From: Janthinobacterium lividum
GTDB taxonomy: Bacteria; Pseudomonadota; Gammaproteobacteria; Burkholderiales; Burkholderiaceae_D
Direction of reading: 5' to 3'
DNA length: 64,000 nucleotides
Assembly: GCF_034424625.1 (NCBI RefSeq)
Contig: NZ_CP139976.1
Coordinates: forward strand, 4,092,001 to 4,156,000
The notes beneath the pieces were generated by a model. The model was not told where the DNA came from and searched no databases. It was given only the letters and a program-made list of their open reading frames with translations. Each line of letters opens with the position of its first letter. Positions within the stretch are counted from its first letter, which is position 1. The translations under genes were made by a program, and so were the position numbers. Positions 38,391 to 45,764 of this stretch are shown here, piece by piece.

Positions 38391-39305
38391 ATGAGGCAAC
38401 GCACCCTGAAAAGCCGCATCACGGACCCCAGCGAAACAACGCTGGCCTGGGTCCTGCTGACGCCGGCGATTCTCTTTTTACTGCTGATCGTGGCCTACCC
38501 GGTCAGCAAACTGATCTACAACAGCTTTTTCGACATCCGCCTGTCCGGCGGCAGCCTGCCCAGTTTCGTGGGCATGGACAACTACAAGATGGCGCTGGAA
38601 GACAGCCTGTTCTGGAAGTCCTTGAAAAACACCGTCATCATCACCGTCGTCACCGTGCCGGGCGCGCTGGTGGCGGGCCTGGGCCTGGCCATGCTGGCCA
38701 ACATGCCGTTCAAGTACCGCTGGCCCGTGCGCCTGGCGCTGCTGCTGCCGTGGGCCTTGCCGCTGGCCTTCGTCGGCCTGATCTTCGCCTGGTTCTTCCA
38801 CAGCGAATACGGCCTGGTGAACGACATCATCCGCCGCATCGACCTCTTGATCCCCGGCCTGGGCTGGGAACCGCAGATCTGGTTCAATTCGCCCGCGCTG
38901 ACCATGGCCGCCATCTGCATCACGACCATCTGGAAAACCTCGTCGTTCATGGCCCTGATTTTATTGGCCGGCCTGCAAACCATCCCCGCCTCGCTGTATG
39001 AAGCGGCCGAAGTGGACGGCGCCAGCAAGTGGAAGCAATTCACGGAAGTGACCCTGCCCCTGCTGGTGCCATCGATGCTGGTGGCGCTGATCTTCCGCAC
39101 CCTGACGGCCATCCAGTCCTTCGATATTCCGTACAACATGCCTGGCCCTGGCGACGAAACCAAGACCCTGGCCATGTACATCCAATCCAATACCGTCGAC
39201 TACCTCGACGTGGGCTACGGCTCGACCCTGGCGGTCTTCATGTTCCTGCTGTCGATGGCCACCACGTTTGTGTATCTGAAATATGTAAGAGGAGACAAAG
39301 AATGA
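38391..39305 (+). CDS. ABC transporter permease (MalF/UgpA-like)
   Basis: 304 residues from the ATG at 38391 (GAGGAAA upstream), six predicted membrane segments. The EAA loop, which docks the ATPase, is YEAAEVDGASKWKQFTEVTLPLL. Its stop overlaps the next ATG (ATGA), coupling it to the second permease. The 76 bases before it hold a small CACACG/CATACG-type repeat with no clear function. Confidence 0.92.
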   Translation: MRQRTLKSRITDPSETTLAWVLLTPAILFLLLIVAYPVSKLIYNSFFDIRLSGGSLPSFVGMDNYKMALEDSLFWKSLKNTVIITVVTVPGALVAGLGLAMLANMPFKYRWPVRLALLLPWALPLAFVGLIFAWFFHSEYGLVNDIIRRIDLLIPGLGWEPQIWFNSPALTMAAICITTIWKTSSFMALILLAGLQTIPASLYEAAEVDGASKWKQFTEVTLPLLVPSMLVALIFRTLTAIQSFDIPYNMPGPGDETKTLAMYIQSNTVDYLDVGYGSTLAVFMFLLSMATTFVYLKYVRGDKE

Positions 39306-40132
39306 GCGGCCTGTTTTCATCGAAGCGCCTGCGCTGGTTCGCCGCCGCGATCGTCATCCTCAACGGCGTCTTCCCCGCCCTGTGGATCCTGTTTACCTCG
39401 CTCAAGACCGAGAGCGAACTGACGCAAAAGCCGATCACCTACTGGCCGCACGAACCGACCATCGGCAATTTCATCTCCGCCTTCCAGGACCAGCCGCTGC
39501 TGACGTTCCTGACCAACAGCCTGATCGTGGCCGGCCTGTCGACCCTGCTCAGCCTGTTCATCAGCGCGCTGGCCGCGTATGCGATTGCCCGCTTGCGCCT
39601 GCGCTTCCGCGGCCTGATCCTCACTGCCATCATCGGCGTGTCGATGTTCCCGCTGGTGACGCTGATGGTGCCATTGTTCGAAATCATGCGCAGCCTGGGC
39701 TTGCTCAATTCCTACTGGGCGCTGGTGCTGCCGTACACGGTGCTGAACCTGCCCATCTGCACCCTGATGATGGTGAGCTTTTTCCAGGATATCCCGCGCG
39801 ACATCGAGAACGCGGCCATGCTCGACGGCTGCACCCGGTTGAGCGCCCTGTGGCGCATCGTGCTGCCGCTGGCCGCCCCTGGCGTGGCGACGGCCGCCAT
39901 CCTCGCGTTTGTAAATTCCTGGGACGAGTTCCTGCTGGCGCTGTCGATGAATTCGGCCGTGGCCTACCGCACCCTGCCCGTCGGCATCCAGCTGTACCAA
40001 GGCGAGTTCGCCTTCCCGTGGCCGATCATTTCGGCGGCACTGGTGGTGGCCATCGTGCCCATCGTCGTGCTGATCGTGATCTTCCAGGAAAAGGTCGTCA
40101 GCGGCCTGACCTCGGGCGGCTTGAAGGGCTGA
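39302..40132 (+). CDS. ABC transporter permease (MalG/UgpE-like)
   Basis: 276 residues, six membrane segments, EAA loop ENAAMLDGCTRLSALWRIVLPLA. Its ATG overlaps the upstream stop, so the two permeases are made in equal amounts. The ribosome site AGAGGAGACAA (39288-39298) matches for 11 bases the complement of the anti-SD segment in repeat copies C, E and F, the longest such match I found in the window. Confidence 0.92.
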   Translation: MSGLFSSKRLRWFAAAIVILNGVFPALWILFTSLKTESELTQKPITYWPHEPTIGNFISAFQDQPLLTFLTNSLIVAGLSTLLSLFISALAAYAIARLRLRFRGLILTAIIGVSMFPLVTLMVPLFEIMRSLGLLNSYWALVLPYTVLNLPICTLMMVSFFQDIPRDIENAAMLDGCTRLSALWRIVLPLAAPGVATAAILAFVNSWDEFLLALSMNSAVAYRTLPVGIQLYQGEFAFPWPIISAALVVAIVPIVVLIVIFQEKVVSGLTSGGLKG

Positions 40133-40134
40133 GA

Positions 40135-41022
40135 ATGGACCACCAGTCTCCCTTCACCCTGGCGCACGGCGACTGCCGCGCCGACGTCCACCCGGCCACG
40201 GGTGGCGCGCTGGCGGCTTTCCGCTGGCGCGGGCGCGACATCCTGCGCGCCGCGCCAGCCGCTGCCGACGTGCGACAGATGGCCTGCTACCCTTTGGTGC
40301 CGTATTCGAACCGCATCGGCAACGCCGTGCTGCAGGCGCAGGAACAGGCGCATGCACTGCGCGCCAACTTCCCGCCCGAGCCGCACAGCATCCACGGCTT
40401 CGGCTGGCAGCGCGCCTGGCACGTGGCGGCGCGTGCGGACGACAGCGCCGAACTGCTGCTGGTGCACGGCAGCGACGCCGACTGGCCGTTCGCCTGCGAA
40501 GCACGGCAAACCGTGCTGCTCGACGCTGCCGGCCTGCGCCTGACTTTATCCGTGCGCAATGAAGATACGCGCGCCATGCCCGCCGGCCTGGGTTTTCACC
40601 CCTACTTTCCGCTGGCGCCCGGCCTGCGCCTGCAGGCGCAATGGGATGGCGTGTGGAGCATGGGCGATGACCACTTGCCGGCCGGCCTGGCGCCCGTGGC
40701 GCAAGCGTCGCCATTCGCCACGCCACAGCCGGTGGCCGGCTGGCGCAGCGACCATTGCTACAGCGGCTGGACGGGCCGCGCCAGCCTCGATTACGGCGAC
40801 TACAGCGTGCAGCTGTCAGCCAGCGAGAATTGCCGCCACCTCGTGTGCTTCGCGCCCAATGACGAGCGCAGCTTCATCGCCATCGAACCCGTCACGCACG
40901 CGAATAACGCGTTTGCGCTGGCCGCGCGCGGCGCGCGTGACACGGGCATGCGCTTGCTGGCGCCCGGCGAGAGTCTGCACATCGCCATGCGCCTGGCCAT
41001 CGAGGAGAGCCAGCATGCGTGA
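40135..41022 (+). CDS. Aldose 1-epimerase family protein, predicted SQ mutarotase
   Basis: 295 residues, two bases after the permease stop. Galactose-mutarotase-like beta fold: YPLVPYSNRIGN, the catalytic-His region PEPHSIHGFGWQRAW, and LGFHPYFPL. Mutarotases of this group interconvert alpha and beta sugar anomers. The sulfoquinovosidase releases alpha-SQ, and SQ loci often carry such an enzyme to speed formation of the anomer used by the dehydrogenase. It overlaps the lactonase gene by 8 bases. Confidence 0.88.
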   Translation: MDHQSPFTLAHGDCRADVHPATGGALAAFRWRGRDILRAAPAAADVRQMACYPLVPYSNRIGNAVLQAQEQAHALRANFPPEPHSIHGFGWQRAWHVAARADDSAELLLVHGSDADWPFACEARQTVLLDAAGLRLTLSVRNEDTRAMPAGLGFHPYFPLAPGLRLQAQWDGVWSMGDDHLPAGLAPVAQASPFATPQPVAGWRSDHCYSGWTGRASLDYGDYSVQLSASENCRHLVCFAPNDERSFIAIEPVTHANNAFALAARGARDTGMRLLAPGESLHIAMRLAIEESQHA

Positions 41023-41923
41023 ATGGCAAGCCGAACTCGTGCTCGATGCGCGCGCCCAGCTGGGCGAATGCCCGCTGTGGAGCGTGGCCGAACAGTGTTT
41101 GTACTGGATCGATATCGCCGGACGCCGCCTGCACCGCTACGATCCGGCGACCGGCCTCGACCGCGTCTGGTGGGTGCCGTGCGAGCCGGGCTGCATCGCC
41201 CTGGCTGAAAAAGGCGGCCTGGTGGCGGCCTTGCGCGACGGTTTCTACCGTTTCTATCCGCAGGAAGGCTTGCTCGACAAGCTGGCCGATGCGCCCTACG
41301 ACAGCGCCGACATGCGTTTCAACGATGGCCGCTGCGACGGCGCCGGGCGATTCTGGGCCGGCGCCATGTACGAGCCGCGCACGGCGGAACTGGCTGCCAT
41401 GTTTTGCCTGGAACGGGGCGCCACGTGCCTGGGCTGGGGGCCGCAACAGGATCTTGGCGTGAAAGTCAGCAATGGCCTCGCCTTCGCGGCCGATGGCCAA
41501 TCGCTGTTCCAGTCCGACACGCCGAACCACGTGATCTACCGTTTCGCCTTTGACGCGGCCAGCGGCCAGGTGGGCGAACGCAAGGTGTTTGCCCGCCTGC
41601 CCGCCAAGGGCGAGGACGCCGTGTACGGCGGCCGCCCCGATGGCGCGGCGCTCGATGCCGAAGGCTGCTACTGGAGCGCGCAATACGAAGGCGGCCGGGT
41701 GCTGCGCTTTTCGCCGCAGGGAGAGATCATCGGCATCGTGCGCGTGCCCGTCACGCGCCCCACCATGATCGCCTTTGGCGGCGCCGACCTGCGCACCCTG
41801 TACATCACCAGCGCGCGCGAAGGCGCAAGCGACGACGAACTGGCGCGCCAGCCGCAGGCCGGCGGCCTCTTTGCCGTGCGCCTGGACGTGGCCGGCCGCC
41901 CCGAACCCCTTTACCGGGATTGA
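41015..41923 (+). CDS. SMP-30/gluconolactonase family, predicted sulfogluconolactonase
   Basis: 302 residues. Six-bladed propeller enzyme with the metal-binding Glu in LGECPLW (E18), the region MRFNDGRCDGAGRFWAGAM, the metal Asn in VSNGLAF and the metal Asp in GRPDGAALD. It opens sugar-1,5-lactones in the cytoplasm. Here it would hydrolyse 6-deoxy-6-sulfogluconolactone made by the SDR enzyme encoded 27 bases downstream. It starts within the end of the epimerase gene (GAGGAGAG upstream), so expression is coupled. Confidence 0.9.
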   Translation: MREWQAELVLDARAQLGECPLWSVAEQCLYWIDIAGRRLHRYDPATGLDRVWWVPCEPGCIALAEKGGLVAALRDGFYRFYPQEGLLDKLADAPYDSADMRFNDGRCDGAGRFWAGAMYEPRTAELAAMFCLERGATCLGWGPQQDLGVKVSNGLAFAADGQSLFQSDTPNHVIYRFAFDAASGQVGERKVFARLPAKGEDAVYGGRPDGAALDAEGCYWSAQYEGGRVLRFSPQGEIIGIVRVPVTRPTMIAFGGADLRTLYITSAREGASDDELARQPQAGGLFAVRLDVAGRPEPLYRD

Positions 41924-41950
41924 TATCCGGATCTTCACCCTGAGGACAGC

Positions 41951-42739
41951 ATGAACGCCAACATCACTCTCTACCCCAGCCTGCAGGACCGCGTGGTCTT
42001 CGTTTCCGGCGGCGGCTCCGGCATCGGCGCTGCGCTGGTCGAACACTTCGCCCTGCAAGGCGCGCAAGTGGCTTTTTGCGACATCGACCGCGACGCCAGC
42101 GACGCCCTGGCCGCGCGCCTGGCGCCCCTGTGCCGGCACGCGCCCTATTTTGTCTACAGCGACATCCGCGACATCGCCGCCTACCAGGCCAGCCTGGCCG
42201 GCGTCGAGGCGCGCTTTGGCGCCATCCGCGTGCTGCTCAATAACGCGGGCCGCGACGACCGTCATTCGCTGGCCGAACTGACGCCCGAATACTGGGACAA
42301 CTGCCTGGCGCTGAACTTGAAACACCACGTGTTCGCCATCCAGCAGGTGGCGCCCGGCATGGCGGCCGCCGGCGGCGGTTCCATCATCAACCTGGGCTCG
42401 ATCTCGTGGATGCGCGGGCGTCCCAACCTGGTCGGCTACACCACCTCCAAGGCGGGCATCGCGGGCCTGTCGCGCACCCTGGCGCGCGAACTGGGCGAGC
42501 AGAATATCCGCGTCAACGCCATCGCCCCGGGCGCCATCGCCACGGACCGCCAGGCCGCGCTGTGGCGCGATCCGGAAGAAGACCGCCGCTTCATCGAACT
42601 GCAATGCCTGAAATACCGGCTTGACGCGGGCCACGTGGCGCGCACGGCCCTGTTCCTGGCGGCCGACGATTCGGACGGCATCACGGGCCAGAACATCATC
42701 GTCGATGCCGGCCTCGCGCAAGTATCTGTAGCTGGCTAA
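41951..42739 (+). CDS. SDR-family dehydrogenase, predicted SQ 1-dehydrogenase
   Basis: 262 residues. Rossmann motif GGGSGIG (20-26), NNAG at 97-100, Ser150 and the Tyr163-x3-Lys167 pair in GYTTSKAG, so the classic SDR active site is complete. The cofactor choice is suggested as NAD by D44 after beta-2 (FCDIDRD). It should oxidise SQ at C1 to sulfogluconolactone. Other sugar 1-dehydrogenases (arabinose, galactose, fucose) belong to the same family, so the substrate rests on the locus. GAGGAC precedes the ATG. Confidence 0.9.
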   Translation: MNANITLYPSLQDRVVFVSGGGSGIGAALVEHFALQGAQVAFCDIDRDASDALAARLAPLCRHAPYFVYSDIRDIAAYQASLAGVEARFGAIRVLLNNAGRDDRHSLAELTPEYWDNCLALNLKHHVFAIQQVAPGMAAAGGGSIINLGSISWMRGRPNLVGYTTSKAGIAGLSRTLARELGEQNIRVNAIAPGAIATDRQAALWRDPEEDRRFIELQCLKYRLDAGHVARTALFLAADDSDGITGQNIIVDAGLAQVSVAG

Positions 42740-42762
42740 GCCCCCATTCAAGGAGAACCCTC

Positions 42763-44217
42763 ATGTTGAACCTGCAAGACGCAAGCCTGTTGAAACAGCA
42801 ATGCCTGATCGACGGCGCCTGGTGCGACGCCGATGACGGCGCCACCATCGATGTCACCAACCCGGCTACCGGCGCCGTCATCGCCACCGTGCCGCGCATG
42901 GGTGCGGCCGAGACGCGGCGCGCCATCGCCAGCGCGCACGCGGCCTTCCGGCTGTGGCGCAAGCAGACCGTCAAGGCGCGCGCCACGGTGCTGCGCGCCT
43001 GGCATGCGCTGATCCTGCAGCACGCGGACGACCTGGCGCTGATACTCACCAGCGAGCAAGGCAAGTCGCTGGCGGAAGCCAAGGGCGAGATCGTCTCGAA
43101 CGCGGCCTACCTGGAATGGTTTGCCGAGGAAGGCAAGCGCGCATATGGCGACGTCATCGCGCCGCCGTCGAACGACAAGCGCATCGTCGTCATCAAGCAA
43201 CCGATCGGCGTGTGCGCGGCCATCACGCCGTGGAATTTCCCGAACGGCATGATCACGCGCAAGGCCGGCCCTGCCCTGGCGGCCGGCTGCAGCATGGTCC
43301 TGAAACCGGCGTCGCAAACGCCGCTGTCGGCCCTGGCGCTGGCCGAACTGGCGCTGCGCGCCGGCGTGCCGCCCGGCGTGTTCAATGTGGTGACGGGCGC
43401 GGCGCAGGCCATCGGCATGGAACTGTGCCACAACGACCTGGTGCGCAAGATCACGTTTACGGGATCGACGGAAGTGGGCGCCTGGCTGTCGCGCGAGGCG
43501 GCCGGCACGATCAAGAAGCTGTCGCTGGAACTGGGTGGCAACGCGCCCTTCATCGTTTTCGAGGATGCCGACATCGACGCGGCCGTCGACGGCGTGCTGA
43601 TGTCGAAATACCGCAACAGCGGCCAGACCTGCGTCTGCGCCAACCGCATCTACGTGCAGGACGGCATCTACGACGACTTCGCCGCCCGCCTGGTGGCCAA
43701 GGTGGCCGAGCTGAAACTGGGGGCCGGCACCGAAGCAGGCGTCACGCAAGGCCCGCTGATCGATGAAAACGCCGTGCGCAAGATCGAACAGCATATCGCC
43801 GACGCGCTGGCCAAGGGCGGCAAGCTGGCCATCGGCGGCAAGCGCCACGCGCTGGGCGGCAGCTTCTTCGAGCCCAGCGTGGTACTGGAAGCGAACAGCG
43901 ACATGCTGGTCGCCACCGAGGAAACCTTCGCCCCGCTGGCGCCCCTGTTCCGCTTCGGCAGCGAAGAGGAAGTCGTCGCCATGGCCAATGCCACGCAGTT
44001 CGGCCTGGCCGGCTATTTCTACAGCCGCGACCTAGGCAGAGTCTGGCGCGTGGCGGAAGAACTGGAAGTGGGCATGGTCGGCATCAACACGGGCATGATC
44101 GCCAATGAAATGGCGCCGTTCGGCGGCGTCAAGCATTCGGGCATGGGCCGCGAAGGCTCGCATTACGGCATGGACGACTTCCTCGATATCAAATATTTGT
44201 GCATGGGAGGGATTTGA
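42763..44217 (+). CDS. Aldehyde dehydrogenase, predicted 3-sulfolactaldehyde dehydrogenase
   Basis: 484 residues, succinate-semialdehyde dehydrogenase (GabD)-like. Catalytic Cys290 in NSGQTCVCANR, Glu256 in LELGGNAPF, and the cofactor loop TPWNFPNGMITRKAGPALAAGC are all present. In the sulfo-Entner-Doudoroff pathway a GabD-like enzyme oxidises 3-sulfolactaldehyde to 3-sulfolactate. The enzyme could instead act on glycolaldehyde or a semialdehyde if the island degraded pentoses. AAGGAGAA precedes the ATG; it follows the SDR gene by 23 bases. Confidence 0.92.
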   Translation: MLNLQDASLLKQQCLIDGAWCDADDGATIDVTNPATGAVIATVPRMGAAETRRAIASAHAAFRLWRKQTVKARATVLRAWHALILQHADDLALILTSEQGKSLAEAKGEIVSNAAYLEWFAEEGKRAYGDVIAPPSNDKRIVVIKQPIGVCAAITPWNFPNGMITRKAGPALAAGCSMVLKPASQTPLSALALAELALRAGVPPGVFNVVTGAAQAIGMELCHNDLVRKITFTGSTEVGAWLSREAAGTIKKLSLELGGNAPFIVFEDADIDAAVDGVLMSKYRNSGQTCVCANRIYVQDGIYDDFAARLVAKVAELKLGAGTEAGVTQGPLIDENAVRKIEQHIADALAKGGKLAIGGKRHALGGSFFEPSVVLEANSDMLVATEETFAPLAPLFRFGSEEEVVAMANATQFGLAGYFYSRDLGRVWRVAEELEVGMVGINTGMIANEMAPFGGVKHSGMGREGSHYGMDDFLDIKYLCMGGI

Positions 44218-44282
44218 TTATTTCAAGGTAGGCAAGGCAGGGATCAGCAACCATACTCATAAAAAACACAGGAGACAGGATC

Positions 44283-45683
44283 ATGCAAACGACTTTACGC
44301 AAAACCACATTGGCCGCGGCCATCACCGGCGTGCTTCTCTCGGCACCATTTGTTAGCGCTAACGCGCGCGCCGACGAACTGAGCGACATGAAAGCCATGC
44401 TGGCCCAGTTGCAGGACCGGGTGGCGCAGATGGAAGCGAAAGCGGCCCAGCCAGCACCAGCAGCGCCAGCAGCAGCGATGGCTGCCGCACCGGCAGCGGC
44501 GCCCGTGAAACCGGTCACCGGCTTCAACTGGAAACTGTACGGCCGTGGCGACATCGGCTATACAGTTTCGCGCGGCAAGGATGCCAGCGGGCGCCAGCTG
44601 ACCAACCACCGCCTGAACCAGGGCGAGATGGCCAGCCGCCTGGGCCTCACGGGCGCCTGGGTCTTCAGCGATGAATACAAGGCCATCTTCGGCGTCGAGA
44701 CAGGCTTGAACCTGTTCAACGGCAATGCGGGCGGCGGCACGCAAAACAACACCACCTCGTCCGTGCTGTTCAACCGCGGTTCCACCGTCGGCTTTGCCTC
44801 GACCACCTGGGGTTCGATCGAAGGCGGCACCATGTACATGGCGCCGTTCTGGGTCTCTCTGGGCGCCGACCTGGCCTCGGCGCACAATTACGGCGCCAAC
44901 GACTTCAGCGCCCTGTTCTCGCTCACGCGTCCCGAATCCCTGGGCCGCTACCTGAAGGATCCCGTCACGGGCAACGCCAGCAAGACGACGAGTTTGGCCG
45001 GCAACAACTCGGGCACGGCCTTGTTCTACGGCAATGCGCTGCGCTACCGCAGCCCCACCTGGAACAACATCTCGGCGGAAGTGTCGTATTCGGCCGGCCA
45101 GCAGGCGTCTTCCGCCACCGACCTGGAAAACGATGGCCGCAGCTGGGCCGCCAACGTGCTGTACAAAAAGGGCGACCTGTTCCTCGGCTATGCGCACATG
45201 GATTACCAGCAGAGCAACGACATCAGCACGGGGGGCACGCCGAACTTCCTCAAGCGCAACCAGGTCACGGACATCATCGGCGCGCGCTACAAGTGGCACG
45301 ATTTTACCTTGGGCGGCTCCTACACCTCCTACCGCGTGTCGAACGCGGGCGGCTATGCGGCCGACGCCTTCGGCGTCTCGGGCGCCTACGACCTCGGCAA
45401 GCACCGCATCGAGGGCAGCCTGGCGCACATCAGCTATGACGGCGCCAATGCCAAAGGCGCGTTCGGCACGAACACGGGCGATGGCGTAGGCAAGCCCACG
45501 TCGACAGCCTACTCGCTGGGCTACCTGTACAACTTCCAGCCGACCCTGTCGTTCTACGCGTATGCCACGCGCATCGCCAACAACAGCCATGCCAAGCTGG
45601 GCGTATTGCAGTTCCGGGGGGACAATAACTACTTCGGCTACAGCCCCGTCGAGCTGACCGCCGGCATGTTCCTCGTCTTTTAA
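44283..45683 (+). CDS. Outer-membrane porin of the SQ island
   Basis: 466 residues: signal peptide, a short coiled-coil (LSDMKAMLAQLQDRVAQMEAKA), an Ala/Pro linker, then a beta-barrel of the Gram-negative porin type ending in the outer-membrane Phe (GMFLVF). The coiled coil plus linker resembles trimeric porins anchored through an N-terminal extension. It would admit SQ or sulfoquinovosyl glycerol. A LacI operator core lies within the codons for the signal-peptide end (44351-44364). The ribosome site ACAGGAGACAGG matches the complement of repeat copy A over 10 bases. Confidence 0.88.
   Translation: MQTTLRKTTLAAAITGVLLSAPFVSANARADELSDMKAMLAQLQDRVAQMEAKAAQPAPAAPAAAMAAAPAAAPVKPVTGFNWKLYGRGDIGYTVSRGKDASGRQLTNHRLNQGEMASRLGLTGAWVFSDEYKAIFGVETGLNLFNGNAGGGTQNNTTSSVLFNRGSTVGFASTTWGSIEGGTMYMAPFWVSLGADLASAHNYGANDFSALFSLTRPESLGRYLKDPVTGNASKTTSLAGNNSGTALFYGNALRYRSPTWNNISAEVSYSAGQQASSATDLENDGRSWAANVLYKKGDLFLGYAHMDYQQSNDISTGGTPNFLKRNQVTDIIGARYKWHDFTLGGSYTSYRVSNAGGYAADAFGVSGAYDLGKHRIEGSLAHISYDGANAKGAFGTNTGDGVGKPTSTAYSLGYLYNFQPTLSFYAYATRIANNSHAKLGVLQFRGDNNYFGYSPVELTAGMFLVF
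44351..44364. promoter_or_regulatory. LacI-type operator core inside porin signal-peptide codons
   Basis: TGTTAGCGCTAACG contains the same 12-bp palindrome GTTAGCGCTAAC as the operator at 33160-33173. Here it encodes V-S-A-N near the signal-peptide cleavage region. It could be a roadblock or looping site for the LacI-type regulator about 11 kb away, or chance reuse; two exact copies in one locus favour function. Confidence 0.6.
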
Positions 45684-45764
45684 TTTAGTGCTTATTTGTT
45701 GATGCACCGCCGGCCCGCCCCACGCCACCATGCGGGCGGCCGGTTTTCACAGGAGTTGATCGTC

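Noticed and set aside
33251..44217. L-arabinose or D-xylose oxidative (Weimberg/Dahms) pathway as the role of the cluster
   Set aside because: The dehydratase, SDR, lactonase, aldolase and aldehyde dehydrogenase families would fit, but linkage to a sulfoquinovosidase with intact sulfonate-binding residues, a TauE exporter and glycerol genes favours sulfoquinovose. It remains the main alternative if enzyme assays disagree.
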